The notes under the pieces are model-generated. The model searched no databases and was not told the DNA's origin. It saw only the letters and a list, made by a program, of their open reading frames with translations. A stretch of DNA of 64,000 nt. Origin: Pseudomonas sp. IB20. GTDB lineage: Bacteria; Pseudomonadota; Gammaproteobacteria; Pseudomonadales; Pseudomonadaceae. Numbering within the stretch: the stretch's first letter is position 1; each line of letters opens with the position of its first letter. Of this stretch, positions 37,123 to 46,652 are shown piece by piece. Both the position numbers and the translations under genes were made by a program. The stretch covers positions 1,413,810 through 1,477,809 of the forward strand of contig NZ_CP046103.1 in assembly GCF_009707325.1 (NCBI RefSeq), read 5' to 3'.

Positions 37123-38139
37123 TCAGCGTTCGACCGGCACTGACAACGCCGAATGACCCAACGGGTGCGTACGCGCCGCAAAAAACTTCAACGCCACACC
37201 GCTGCCCTCAAACAACGCCGAGTACCGACGCTTCTGCTGGCGAATAAACCCGTCGCTGCGGCCCGATACCGAAATCGCCAGTGTGGTCAGTTTGGCCTGG
37301 CGAAGCGCATCCACCAGGTGTCTATCCTGCGGGCCCAGGTCGTGGCCGAAGAGGCACAGCGCACCCTCATGGGTCAGCAGTTGCTCATAACAGAACGACA
37401 AATAGTCCGAACTGCGGATGGTCTTGAGCTTCTCTTCCACCTTGCCTTCGCTGACAAACAGCGGCACGTCGTCCAACGTCTTGATCGTGTTGTTGATCGC
37501 AAAACTGCTGAGCAGAGTGCTGTCGGTGGACGGCAATTTACGCGCCGTACCGTCGAGGTTGCGCACCAGGTGCAGGCCGCCGTGCAGGTAGAGGATGCGC
37601 GTGGCCTCTGTGCGGGTGTTGCGCAGGTCAAAGCTGGCATCGGCGCTGCGGAACAAGTCGTCGATGCCTGGCGTGTGCAGGATCGCCCAGTAGTTGAGCA
37701 GGTCGTAATTGCTGGTGAATACCGTGGGGTAGCGAGCCAGTTCCGCGTTGATCGTCGCCAGCGTCGACGGCTGCACCAGACGCCACGGAATGTGCACGGC
37801 GTGGATGGTATTGATCAGCGCTTCCTTGATCGCGTAGTAGCGATTGCGCGGCGCCGCCGAGCTGACCGCCAGGGCCTTGTTGACCCGGCTGGTGGTCTTC
37901 AACGCGCCCAGCGCCTGTTCAAAACTGCGGGTTTGCAGGGCGTCGAACACACTCAGCTCGGATTGGCTGAGGGGTTTTTCTTCGACGGTACGGGCGTTTT
38001 CGAACAGCGAATCGTAGGCAAAGTCTTCCCAAATCACACGGCTCGCGCCGTTGCCGATCAGAATCCCACTGAAATCGACGGCGCTGCGCAGCGCGCTCCA
38101 GTCTTCAAGGTGGGCGTCAATATCCTGGAAATCCTTCAT
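37123..38139 (-). CDS. SIR2-like protein of the DUF4917 family
   Basis: 338 residues from the ATG at 38139; a TTG start at 38157 would add six residues, and neither has a strong ribosome binding site. The layout is that of SIR2-like folds: ILIGNGASRVIWEDF near the N-terminus (nucleotide loop), TSNYDLLNYW at about residue 141, the candidate catalytic His in LYLHGGLHL at about residue 185, and FGHDLGPQDRHLVDAL near residue 283. SIR2-like proteins that hydrolyse NAD act in several anti-phage systems; for this family the activity is unproven. It stands alone beside gene remnants. Confidence 0.75.
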   Translation of the reverse strand: MKDFQDIDAHLEDWSALRSAVDFSGILIGNGASRVIWEDFAYDSLFENARTVEEKPLSQSELSVFDALQTRSFEQALGALKTTSRVNKALAVSSAAPRNRYYAIKEALINTIHAVHIPWRLVQPSTLATINAELARYPTVFTSNYDLLNYWAILHTPGIDDLFRSADASFDLRNTRTEATRILYLHGGLHLVRNLDGTARKLPSTDSTLLSSFAINNTIKTLDDVPLFVSEGKVEEKLKTIRSSDYLSFCYEQLLTHEGALCLFGHDLGPQDRHLVDALRQAKLTTLAISVSGRSDGFIRQQKRRYSALFEGSGVALKFFAARTHPLGHSALSVPVER

Positions 38140-38262
38140 TGCGGCGGGTCTACTCAAAATCGGCTGGGTGATGACTTTATCACGAGCGGGCGTTGATCCT
38201 GATCAAGATGGCGCAGGCAAGTCAGGTTGATCCTGTAGGCATAACGCCTCTGAGGATTGACC

Positions 38263-39411
38263 ATGAGCAGCACCTTCTTTATTCCCGCCGTCAACATCAT
38301 GGGCACCGACTGCCTCGACGAAGCCATGACGGCCATCCGCAATTACGGCTTTCGCAGGGCGCTGATCGTCACCGACGTGGGCCTGGCCAAAGCGGGCGTG
38401 GCCAGCATGATCGCCGAGAAGCTGGCGATGCAGGACATCGACTCGGTGATCTACGACGGCGCCAAGCCCAACCCCAATGTGGAAAACGTCGAGAAAGGCC
38501 TGGTGATGTTGGAGGCCAATGCTTGCGATTTTGTGGTGTCGCTGGGCGGCGGCTCGCCCCATGACTGCGCCAAGGGCATCGCGCTGTGCGCCACCAATGG
38601 TGGGCATATCGGCGACTACGAAGGCGTCGATCAGTCCAGCAAGCCGCAGCTGCCACTGGTGGCCATCAACACCACCGCCGGCACCGCCAGCGAGATGACC
38701 CGCTTCTGCATCATCACCGACGAAACCCGTCACGTGAAAATGGCCATCGTCGACCGCAACGTCACGCCGCTGCTGTCGGTCAACGACCCGACGCTGATGG
38801 TCGGCATGCCCAAGGGCCTGACCGCCGCGACCGGCATGGACGCGCTGACGCACGCCATCGAAGCCTATGTGTCCACCGCCGCCACGCCGATCACCGACGC
38901 CTGCGCGATCAAGGCCATCGAACTGATCAGCGCCAACCTGCGCCTGGCCGTGCGCGACGGTACCGACAAGGCCGCGCGGGAAAACATGGCGTATGCGCAG
39001 TTTCTCGCTGGGATGGCCTTTAACAATGCGTCCCTGGGCTTTGTACATGCGATGGCCCACCAACTCGGCGGCCTGTACGACTTGCCCCACGGCGTGTGCA
39101 ACGCGGTGTTACTGCCGCATGTGCAAAGCTTCAACGCGAGTGTCTGCGCCAAGCGCTTGAGCGACGTGGCGCGCGCGTTGGGCGCTGATATCAAGGGCAT
39201 CACCCCGGAAGAGGGCGCCCAGGCTGCCATCACCGCCATTCGCACGTTGGCCCTCGACGTTGAGATTCCCGCCGGCTTGCGTGAACTGGGCGCCAAGTTG
39301 CAGGACATTCCGCTGCTGGCCACTAATGCGTTGAAGGATGCCTGTGGCCTGACCAACCCGCGGCGGGCCGATCAGCGTCAGATTGAGGAGATCTTTCGCA
39401 GCGCTTTCTAA
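38263..39411 (+). CDS. Iron-containing alcohol dehydrogenase
   Basis: 382 residues from the ATG at 38263, with GAGG upstream. Group III Fe-[17 protein letters not shown] binds NAD; metal ligands are expected in [11 protein letters not shown] and in the HxxxH of [17 protein letters not shown]. It resembles YiaY/ErcA-type enzymes for short alcohols. It is transcribed away from the DUF4917 gene. The true substrate is unknown. Confidence 0.9.
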   Translation: MSSTFFIPAVNIMGTDCLDEAMTAIRNYGFRRALIVTDVGLAKAGVASMIAEKLAMQDIDSVIYDGAKPNPNVENVEKGLVMLEANACDFVVSLGGGSPHDCAKGIALCATNGGHIGDYEGVDQSSKPQLPLVAINTTAGTASEMTRFCIITDETRHVKMAIVDRNVTPLLSVNDPTLMVGMPKGLTAATGMDALTHAIEAYVSTAATPITDACAIKAIELISANLRLAVRDGTDKAARENMAYAQFLAGMAFNNASLGFVHAMAHQLGGLYDLPHGVCNAVLLPHVQSFNASVCAKRLSDVARALGADIKGITPEEGAQAAITAIRTLALDVEIPAGLRELGAKLQDIPLLATNALKDACGLTNPRRADQRQIEEIFRSAF

Positions 39412-39423
39412 AGGGGCAGCCGC

Positions 39424-39496
39424 ACGCTGCAAGCGGTAAGCTACAAGCCGAACTGCATTTAACTTGAGCATGAAGCTTGCGGCTTGCCGCTGAGGT
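39424..39496. repeat. Intergenic inverted repeat, gcttgcggcttgccgct type
   Basis: The left arm gctgcaagcggtaagctaca pairs imperfectly with the right arm gaagcttgcggcttgccgct. It fills the gap between the alcohol dehydrogenase gene and the next gene. Similar inverted repeats are common in Pseudomonas intergenic DNA. Confidence 0.65.
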
Positions 39497-39502
39497 CCAC
39501 CC

Positions 39503-40177
39503 ATGAGAGTTCTGTTATTCGGCGCCACCGGCATGGTCGGTCAGGGCGTGCTGCGCGAGTGCCTGTTGGCCGCTGACGTGCAGGAAGTTGTCGCGGTCGG
39601 CCGCACGCCCTTGACCCAGGAGCACGGCAAGCTGCACCAGGTGCTGCACAGCGACATGCTGGATTTCCATCCCCTGGAAAACCTGCTGCAAGGTTTTGAT
39701 GCCTGTTTCTTCTGCCTCGGCGTTTCGTCGGCGGGCATGAATGAAACCCAGTACACCCACCTCACCTATGACCTGACGCTGGTTGCGGCCAGCACCTTGG
39801 CGCGACTTAATCCGCAGATGACCTTTATCTACGTGTCCGGCGCCGGCACCGACAGCTCCGAGGCGGGCAAGTCGATGTGGGCGCGGATCAAGGGCAAGAC
39901 TGAAAACGCGTTGCTGCGCCTACCGTTCAAGGCGGTGTACCTGTTTCGGCCAGGGGTGATTCAGCCGCTGCATGGCGTGCGTTCGAAAACGCCGCTGTAC
40001 CAATCCTTCTATTCCGTACTCGGGCCGGCGCTCTCTTTCGTACGTCGGGTCAAGCCGGGCTGGGTCGTGAGCACCGAGACCGTCGGCCAGGCAATGTTGG
40101 CGGCGGTACGCCATGGCGCGCCGAACGCGGTGGTGGAGCAGGCCGAGATCAATCGCCTGGCCTCTGAGCGTCGCTGA
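39503..40177 (+). CDS. NAD(P)-binding oxidoreductase/epimerase-like protein
   Basis: 224 residues. Rossmann nucleotide loop at the N-terminus, VLLFGATGMVGQGVL, and an atypical SDR body (FIYVSGAGTDSSEAG; YLFRPGVIQPLHG). It resembles HTATIP2/YwnB-like NAD(P)H-binding proteins. The stop shares one base with the start of the downstream LysR gene (TGATG), so the two are coupled. The substrate is unknown. Confidence 0.82.
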   Translation: MRVLLFGATGMVGQGVLRECLLAADVQEVVAVGRTPLTQEHGKLHQVLHSDMLDFHPLENLLQGFDACFFCLGVSSAGMNETQYTHLTYDLTLVAASTLARLNPQMTFIYVSGAGTDSSEAGKSMWARIKGKTENALLRLPFKAVYLFRPGVIQPLHGVRSKTPLYQSFYSVLGPALSFVRRVKPGWVVSTETVGQAMLAAVRHGAPNAVVEQAEINRLASERR

Positions 40178-41058
40178 TGCTGCACAAGAGCCTGGTGCGT
40201 CGCCTGGACCTGATCACTTTGCAACTGTTCGTTGCGGTGTTTGAGGAAGGCACGCTGACCCGCGCTGCGGCCCGTGAAGCCATTGCGGTGTCGGCGGCGA
40301 GCAAGCGCCTGATGGAACTGGAACAGGTGCTGGGCGTCAGCCTGTTCGTGCGCCGGGCCAAGGGCATGGACCTGACGGCGGCGGGCGAAACCCTGTTGCA
40401 CCATGCGCGGCAGATGCTGTTCAACGTCGAAAAAATGGGCCTGGAATTGGGCGAACACAGCCATGGCGTGCGCGGTCATGTGCGCATGCTGGCCAATCTG
40501 TCGGCGATCATTCAGTTCTTACCGGAAGACCTGCGGGATTTTTCCGCGCTGCATCCTGAGGTGAAAACTGATCTGGAGGAACGCCCCAGCAATGGCGTGG
40601 TGCAGGGTGTGCTGGATGGCGTGGCCGATTTGGGCATTTGCTCCAGCGACACGGACACTAAAGGCCTGCCCAGCGTGACCTATCGGCACGACAAACTGGT
40701 GGTGCTGATGCCGGCAGATCATCCGTTGGCTACCCGCCAATCCTTGGCCTTTGCCGAAACGTTAGGCAGTGATTACGTGGGTTTACATGCCGCCAGCTCG
40801 ATCAATATGCGCACCCATGCGGCTGCGCGCGAGGCGGGCAAGATGCTGCGCCTGCGCATCCATGTGCCGGGGTTTGATGCGATGTGCCGGATGGTTCAGG
40901 CGAACATGGGCATTGGCATCCTGCCGCAAAAAGCCTATGAACTGTTTGGCCGCGCGTTGGGGTTGCACGCGGTGCCGCTGACGGATGCTTGGTCGGATCG
41001 CAGCTTGATCGTAGTGGTGCGCGATGAGGCGCAGTTGTCGCCGGTCAGTCGATTGTGA
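40177..41058 (+). CDS. LysR-family transcriptional regulator
   Basis: 293 residues. HTH near residues 18-45 (LQLFVAVFEEGTLTRAAAREAIAVSAASK) and a periplasmic-binding-like effector domain after residue 90. It is coupled to the oxidoreductase gene before it and sits 109 bases upstream of the CoA-transferase operon on the same strand, so it could regulate either. Confidence 0.87.
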   Translation: MLHKSLVRRLDLITLQLFVAVFEEGTLTRAAAREAIAVSAASKRLMELEQVLGVSLFVRRAKGMDLTAAGETLLHHARQMLFNVEKMGLELGEHSHGVRGHVRMLANLSAIIQFLPEDLRDFSALHPEVKTDLEERPSNGVVQGVLDGVADLGICSSDTDTKGLPSVTYRHDKLVVLMPADHPLATRQSLAFAETLGSDYVGLHAASSINMRTHAAAREAGKMLRLRIHVPGFDAMCRMVQANMGIGILPQKAYELFGRALGLHAVPLTDAWSDRSLIVVVRDEAQLSPVSRL

Positions 41059-41167
41059 TTATTGTTGTTCGTGTTTCGCGAACGCTCCTTGCCAACTGAC
41101 GGTTGGATTTCTCCTACGCCTATCCTCTAGCCTTGCCCTCACATTCCAAGAATAAGAGGCTCACCCC

Positions 41168-42361
41168 ATGACGGCTCCATTGACCGGTATCAAGGTGATT
41201 GAGATCGGCACCCTGATTGCCGCGCCGTTCGCCGCCCGGCTGATGGCCGAGTTCGGCGCCGAGGTGATCAAGATCGAAGCCATGGGCCAGGGCGACCCGC
41301 TTCGTAAATGGCGAAAACTGCACGAAGGCACCTCATTGTGGTGGTACCTGCAATCGCGCAACAAAAAGTCGCTGGCGTTGGACCTCAAGTCCCCGGAAGG
41401 CCTGGGCGTGATCAAGCAACTGCTCGGCGACGCCGACGTGCTGATCGAAAACCTGCGCCCCGGCGGCCTGGAAAAACTCGGCCTGGGCTGGGATGTGTTG
41501 CACGCCCTCAACCCCAAGCTGACCCTGGTACGCATCTCCGGCTACGGCCAGACCGGCCCTTACCGTGACCGCCCAGGCTTCGGTGCCATCGGCGAGGCCA
41601 TGGGCGGCATCCGCTACACCACCGGCAACCCGGACTCGCCACCGGCGCGAGTGGGTGTGAGCCTGGGCGACTCCCTCGCTTCCCTGCATGGCGTGATCGG
41701 CGCGCTGATGTCGCTGCTGCGGGTCAAGACCGGGCAGGGCGACGGGCAGGTTGTCGATGTGTCCCTGGCCGAAAGCGTGTTCAACCTGATGGAAAGCCTG
41801 GTGCCCGAATACGACATGCTCGGCCATGTGCGCGAACGCAGCGGCGGCGCCTTGCCCGGCATCGCGCCCTCCAACACCTACCTGACCGCCGATGGCGCTT
41901 ACGTGGTGATCGCTGGTAACAGCGACCCGATCTATAAGCGTCTGATGACCACCATCGGCCGCGCCGACTTGGCCGAAGCGCCGGAGTTTGCCCATAACGA
42001 TGGCCGTGCGGCGAAAAGCGGTTTGCTCGACGCCGCGATCACCCACTGGACCAGTAGCCTGCCCATCGACCAAGTGCTCAGCGCTCTGGAAGCGGCAGAA
42101 GTGCCGGCCGGGCGCATCTACTCGGTGGCCGATATCGTCAGCGACCCGCACTACCAGGCGCGTGACATGCTGCTCAATGCCGAACTGCCCGGCGGCGTGT
42201 CGGTAAAAATGCCCGGCATTGTGCCCAAACTTTCCGAAACCCCAGGCGCGGTGAACTGGCAAGGCCCGACACTGGGCCAGCACACCGACGACATCCTCGC
42301 CGGCCTGGGCCTGACCGGGGCCGATATCCAACGCTTGAGAACCTTGGGAGTGGTGCAATGA
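41168..42361 (+). CDS. CaiB/BaiF family (class III) CoA-transferase
   Basis: 397 residues. Family features: GIKVIEIGTLIAAPFAARLM, ENLRPGGLEKLGLG, and GVSLGDSLASLHG with the expected catalytic Asp. Class III enzymes move CoA between carboxylic acids; succinyl-CoA:glutarate/HMG CoA-transferase is one member. The lyase gene that follows overlaps by four bases (ATGA), so the CoA ester made here is probably the substrate of that lyase. Confidence 0.9.
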   Translation: MTAPLTGIKVIEIGTLIAAPFAARLMAEFGAEVIKIEAMGQGDPLRKWRKLHEGTSLWWYLQSRNKKSLALDLKSPEGLGVIKQLLGDADVLIENLRPGGLEKLGLGWDVLHALNPKLTLVRISGYGQTGPYRDRPGFGAIGEAMGGIRYTTGNPDSPPARVGVSLGDSLASLHGVIGALMSLLRVKTGQGDGQVVDVSLAESVFNLMESLVPEYDMLGHVRERSGGALPGIAPSNTYLTADGAYVVIAGNSDPIYKRLMTTIGRADLAEAPEFAHNDGRAAKSGLLDAAITHWTSSLPIDQVLSALEAAEVPAGRIYSVADIVSDPHYQARDMLLNAELPGGVSVKMPGIVPKLSETPGAVNWQGPTLGQHTDDILAGLGLTGADIQRLRTLGVVQ

Positions 42362-43299
42362 TCACCGATTATTCCGACCCGCTGATCGTGCAGGAAGTGT
42401 CCCCGCGCGATGGTCTGCAAATTGAACCCACCTGGGTCGAAACCGCCGACAAGATCACGCTGATTAATGAGCTGGCCTTGGCCGGGTTTTCGCGGATCGA
42501 AGCCGGCTCGTTCGTCTCCCCCAAGGCCATCCCCGCGTTGCGCGATGGCGAGCAGGTGTTCCAGGGCATCCAGCGTAAACCCGGTGTGATCTATGTGGCG
42601 CTGATCCCCAACCTCAAAGGCGCCCAGCGCGCCATCGAGTCCCGCGCCGATGAGCTGAACCTGGTGATGTCCGCCAGCCAGACCCACAACCTGGCCAACA
42701 TGCGCATGCGTTGCGAAGCGTCATTGGCCGCGTTTGGCGCTATCGTCAGCTTCGCCGCCGACTACTCGGTGCGCCTCAACGGCAGCATCGCCACCACCTT
42801 CGGTTGCCCGTTCGAAGGCAAGATTGCTGAAGACCGTGTGCTGCAAATTGTCGATGCCTACCGCGAGTTGGGCATCCAGGGCATCACCCTGGCCGACACC
42901 ACCGGCATGGCCAACCCGCGCCAGGTGCAGCGTCTGGTCACGCGCGTGTTGGAGCGCGTTCCGGCCAGCGACCTGACCCTGCATTTTCACAACACGCGCG
43001 GCCTGGGGTTGTGCAATGTGCTGGCGGCTTATGAAGCTGGCGCACGGCGTTTTGATGCGGCGTTAGGTGGCCTGGGTGGCTGCCCATTCGCGCCGGGGGC
43101 GTCGGGCAATATCTGCACCGAAGATTTGGTCAACCTGTGTGACGAAGTCGGTATTCACACCGGCATCGACCTGCCGCACCTGCTGCACATGTCCCGCCGC
43201 CTGCCGGCTCTGCTCGGCCATGCGCTGCCCGGCCAAGTGGCCAAGGCCGGGCGCAATGGCGACCTGCACCCGCCACCGGCTTATATCGCCACGCTGTAA
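42358..43299 (+). CDS. Hydroxymethylglutaryl-CoA lyase-family enzyme
   Basis: 313 residues, TIM-barrel DRE metallolyase. Key motifs: QEVSPRDGLQ (Arg-Asp for catalysis and metal), HFHNTRGLGLCN (metal His pair), and GGLGGCPFAPGASGN with the catalytic Cys. Members split HMG-CoA into acetyl-CoA and acetoacetate, or related 3-hydroxyacyl-CoAs such as citramalyl-CoA. Its coupling to a CoA-transferase and to a transporter suggests uptake and use of a branched dicarboxylate. Confidence 0.9.
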   Translation: MITDYSDPLIVQEVSPRDGLQIEPTWVETADKITLINELALAGFSRIEAGSFVSPKAIPALRDGEQVFQGIQRKPGVIYVALIPNLKGAQRAIESRADELNLVMSASQTHNLANMRMRCEASLAAFGAIVSFAADYSVRLNGSIATTFGCPFEGKIAEDRVLQIVDAYRELGIQGITLADTTGMANPRQVQRLVTRVLERVPASDLTLHFHNTRGLGLCNVLAAYEAGARRFDAALGGLGGCPFAPGASGNICTEDLVNLCDEVGIHTGIDLPHLLHMSRRLPALLGHALPGQVAKAGRNGDLHPPPAYIATL

Positions 43300-43358
43300 C
43301 GCCGCACCAGACAACAAAAACAATCGGGCGCCTTTGAGCAGCCCGCTGGAGAAAATGC

Positions 43359-44690
43359 ATGAGCACTAATACGTTAGAGGCAGGCCTGCGCCCGGCTGCT
43401 GAGATCGATGCCGAAAAAGCCCTGGTCAGCAAGGTCGCCTGGCGCCTGATGCCGCTGATCATGGTGTGCTACCTGTTCGCGTTTTTCGACCGCATCAACA
43501 TCAGCTTTGCCAAGTTCCAACTGCAAACCGACCTGAGCCTGAGCGACACCGCTTACGGCTTGGGCGCCGGGCTGTTCGTGGTCGGCTATGTGATCTTCGA
43601 AGTGCCCAGCAACATGATGCTGTACAAGGTCGGCGCGCGGCGCTGGATCGCGCGGATCATGATGTCGTGGGGCCTGGCCACGGCGGCCATGGTGTTTGTC
43701 ACCGCCGAGTGGCAGTTCTACGGCCTGCGTTTCATCATCGGTGCGATGGAGGCAGGGTTTGCGCCGGGCGTGTTGTATTACCTGACCTTGTGGTTCCCGC
43801 AGCACTTTCGTGGGCGCATCACCTCGCTGCTGTTTCTGGCTTCGGCCTTCGCAGGCTTGGTCGGCGCGCCGTTCTCGGGGCTGGTGTTGGAGCATCTCGA
43901 CGGCGTGCTGCAGATGCGCGGCTGGCACTGGCTATTCCTGCTCGGCGGCTTGCCCTGCATCGGCCTGGGCTTTCTGGTGCTGACGTTGCTCAAGGACCGC
44001 ATTGAAGACGCGCATTGGCTCACGCCGGCGGAGAAGACCTTGCTGTCGAGCCGCATCGCCAAGCACGAGCCGAACCAGCACGGTGGCTCGCTGCTGTCGG
44101 CGATCCGCATTCCAGGCTTCCTGATGCTCGGGTTTATCTACTTCCTGATCCAGGTCGCGTCCTACGGCCTCAACTTCTGGGCGCCCCAATTGATCCGCAG
44201 CGCCGGCACCCAGAGCCCGGTGATGATCGGCCTGCTCACTGCGATTCCGTATGTGTGCGGTGCGATCAGCATGCTGGTGATCGGGCGGTTGTCGGACGCC
44301 ACTGGCGAGCGGCGCAAGTTTGTCTGCGGCCTGGTGGTGTTAGGTGCGGTGGGTTTCTTCAGTGCCGGGATCTTTGCCGACCACACCACCTTCCTGATCA
44401 TCGCCTTGGGCCTCCTGGGCGCTGGCATCATCGCCGCAATCCCGACCTTCTGGACCTTGCCGCCCAAACTGCTGGCCGGCGCCGGTGCCGGTGCCGCCGG
44501 TGGCATTGCGGTGATCAATACCCTTGGCCAGTTCGGCGGCATTGTGAGCCCGGTGATGGTGGGGCGGATCAAGGACCTTACTGGCAGCACCACCCCGGCG
44601 CTGTACGTGATCGGTGTGTGCGCGCTGTTGGCGGCGGCGCTATTGCTGTGGGGCTTGCCGCAAAAACTGCGCACGCTGGACAAGGCCTGA
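43359..44690 (+). CDS. MFS anion:cation symporter (ACS family)
   Basis: 443 residues, 12 helices. The first helix region reads LIMVCYLFAFFDRINISFAK, typical of the ACS branch (phthalate, glucarate, tartrate permeases). It follows the lyase gene after 59 bases and is probably the uptake system for the acid degraded by the two upstream enzymes. Confidence 0.88.
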   Translation: MSTNTLEAGLRPAAEIDAEKALVSKVAWRLMPLIMVCYLFAFFDRINISFAKFQLQTDLSLSDTAYGLGAGLFVVGYVIFEVPSNMMLYKVGARRWIARIMMSWGLATAAMVFVTAEWQFYGLRFIIGAMEAGFAPGVLYYLTLWFPQHFRGRITSLLFLASAFAGLVGAPFSGLVLEHLDGVLQMRGWHWLFLLGGLPCIGLGFLVLTLLKDRIEDAHWLTPAEKTLLSSRIAKHEPNQHGGSLLSAIRIPGFLMLGFIYFLIQVASYGLNFWAPQLIRSAGTQSPVMIGLLTAIPYVCGAISMLVIGRLSDATGERRKFVCGLVVLGAVGFFSAGIFADHTTFLIIALGLLGAGIIAAIPTFWTLPPKLLAGAGAGAAGGIAVINTLGQFGGIVSPVMVGRIKDLTGSTTPALYVIGVCALLAAALLLWGLPQKLRTLDKA

Positions 44691-45179
44691 TCAGCCCGCC
44701 GTTGCCAACGCACGGGCGGGCGTGCTGCTGAACTGAATCAACGCCACCCCACCGATCAACAGCAACGCCCCCAGCACCCGGGGCGTTGTCAGTTGGCGTT
44801 CCACCAGGCCGAACAGGCCAAAGTGATCAAGCAGCAGCGAAGCGAGAATCTGCCCGGCCATGGCCAAGGCGATAAACCCCGACGCACCGAGCTTGGGCAG
44901 CAGCACCAATGCCAGGGAAATAAAGCACACGCCAAATGCACCGCCGGCCCACATCCACAGCGGCGCTTTAGTGATAAACGCCAGGCTCGGCAGTGGTAAA
45001 CGCAATGCCAGAATCACCGGCAATAGCACAATAATGCTCACCAACAGTGACGCCAGCGTGGCCCACAACGGGTGGCCGAGCCCGCGCCCGAGGTTGGCAT
45101 TGATCGCGCTTTGAAACGGTACTACTGCGCCGGCGATCACCGCCAGCGCCAACAAACCCAACCAATGCAACGTCGTCAT
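44691..45179 (-). CDS. DMT-family transporter, YdcZ/DUF606 type
   Basis: 162 residues with five helices (LGLLALAVIAGAVVPFQSAIN first), the size of a YdcZ-type half transporter that works as a dimer. It is divergent from a LysR gene with only 68 bases between, a usual arrangement for regulator and target. Confidence 0.83.
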   Translation of the reverse strand: MTTLHWLGLLALAVIAGAVVPFQSAINANLGRGLGHPLWATLASLLVSIIVLLPVILALRLPLPSLAFITKAPLWMWAGGAFGVCFISLALVLLPKLGASGFIALAMAGQILASLLLDHFGLFGLVERQLTTPRVLGALLLIGGVALIQFSSTPARALATAG

Positions 45180-45247
45180 TGCGAATCTCCCAGAGGTTTT
45201 GCTGGACTCTAGGCTATTCGTCGCGCAAATTTAAATTCCAATTTCTT

Positions 45248-46174
45248 ATGCCGAGCATGCAGCTGATGAATGATCTGCGCCGCATCGACCTCAACCTGCT
45301 GGTGGTCCTGGATGCCTTGCTCAGCGAGCAACATGTCACCCGTGCCGCTGAGCGTCTGCACCTTAGCCAGCCAGCGGTCAGCCATGCGTTGGCGCGCCTG
45401 CGGGATGTGTTGAATGACCCGTTGCTGGTGCGCCAGGGCGGCACGTTGGTGCCGACGGCGCGCGCGCTGGAGTTGGCGACGCCGCTGGCTGAAGCCTTGG
45501 CTCAGGTGCAGGCGCTGCTGGCGCCGAACCGATTTGACCCGGCGTCGGCTAAGCGTAGGTTTCGCGTGGCAATGTCGGACTACAGCGCGGCGATTTTGCT
45601 ACCCGGTTTGGTTCGCGTTCTGCGTCATGAGGCGCCCGGTATCGACCTGCAAATCATCCAGGCCAGCCGCGAAGGCATGGTGGACGGCGTGCTCAATGGC
45701 GACATTGACTTGGCCGCTGGGGTATTCCCCGACATGCCCGCTGAACTGCGCACCACGCCGTTGTTCGAGGAGCATTACACCTGCCTGGTGGACCGCGACA
45801 GCCTGCCGGCAAACGGCACGCTCGACCTGCCCACCTACCTGTCGCGCCCCCATGTGCTGCTGGAAATGCGCGGCAGCGGCACGCCGGAAATCGAGCGGGC
45901 GTTGACGGCGATTCGTGAGCGGCGGCATGTGGCGATCAGCCTGCCGCATTGGGGCGTGGCGCCGCAGTTGATCCAGGGCACCGACCTGATTTTGACGGTG
46001 TCATCCAGAGGCGTACCCAACATTGATCAGCAGCATTTGCTGGCCGTACCGCCGCCGTTTCATATTCCCTCGTTTGCCTTTGAGCTGGCGTGGCATGCAC
46101 GGCGGGGTGGGGATTCGGGATTGCAGTGGTTGATTGGGCAGGTGCAGGGTGTATTGTCCGAAAGCCACCGATAA
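45248..46174 (+). CDS. LysR-family transcriptional regulator
   Basis: 308 residues from the ATG at 45248; in-frame ATGs at 45257 and 45266 are equally possible since no Shine-Dalgarno is clear. [43 protein letters not shown]. The effector domain follows. It probably controls the divergent DUF606 transporter gene. Confidence 0.87.
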   Translation: MPSMQLMNDLRRIDLNLLVVLDALLSEQHVTRAAERLHLSQPAVSHALARLRDVLNDPLLVRQGGTLVPTARALELATPLAEALAQVQALLAPNRFDPASAKRRFRVAMSDYSAAILLPGLVRVLRHEAPGIDLQIIQASREGMVDGVLNGDIDLAAGVFPDMPAELRTTPLFEEHYTCLVDRDSLPANGTLDLPTYLSRPHVLLEMRGSGTPEIERALTAIRERRHVAISLPHWGVAPQLIQGTDLILTVSSRGVPNIDQQHLLAVPPPFHIPSFAFELAWHARRGGDSGLQWLIGQVQGVLSESHR

Positions 46175-46187
46175 CAGGAAGCCCACC

Positions 46188-46598
46188 ATGCTCTCAGGCC
46201 TCAACCACCTGACCCTTGCCGTCACCGATTTGAACCGCAGCGTCAACTTCTACCATCAGCTGCTGCACCTTCAGCTTGATGCGACCTGGGACAACGGCGC
46301 CTACCTCTCACTGCCCGGTTTGTGGCTGTGTTTGTCGCTCGATCCGTCGCGTACGTCAGAACCCGCAGCGGAGTACACCCACTATGCGTTCACCGCCGCT
46401 GTCAGTGATTTCCCCGCGCTGGTGTCGCGCCTGCGCGCGGCAAAGGTCCAGGAGTGGCGCGACAACCGCAGCGAAGGCGCTTCGTTCTACTTTCTCGACC
46501 CCGATGGCCACAAACTCGAACTGCATGTGGGCGATTTAGCCTCGCGTCTGCACGCCTGTCGCGCCAAGCCTTATGCAGGAATGAAGTTTTACCCATAG
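46188..46598 (+). CDS. fosA: Fosfomycin glutathione transferase FosA
   Basis: 136 residues from the ATG at 46188. A glyoxalase-fold enzyme that adds glutathione to fosfomycin using Mn2+ and K+. Metal ligands are in place: His7 (NHLTLAV), His65 (EYTHYAF) and Glu111 (KLELHVG). Thr9 and the K+ loop SEGASFYF are also present. Length and sequence agree with chromosomal Pseudomonas FosA. Confidence 0.93.
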   Translation: MLSGLNHLTLAVTDLNRSVNFYHQLLHLQLDATWDNGAYLSLPGLWLCLSLDPSRTSEPAAEYTHYAFTAAVSDFPALVSRLRAAKVQEWRDNRSEGASFYFLDPDGHKLELHVGDLASRLHACRAKPYAGMKFYP

Positions 46599-46652
46599 CC
46601 CCAGAACGTGCAGAATCCTTGCACCTCTCAACCGTCTGTCAGAGTCGCGCCC

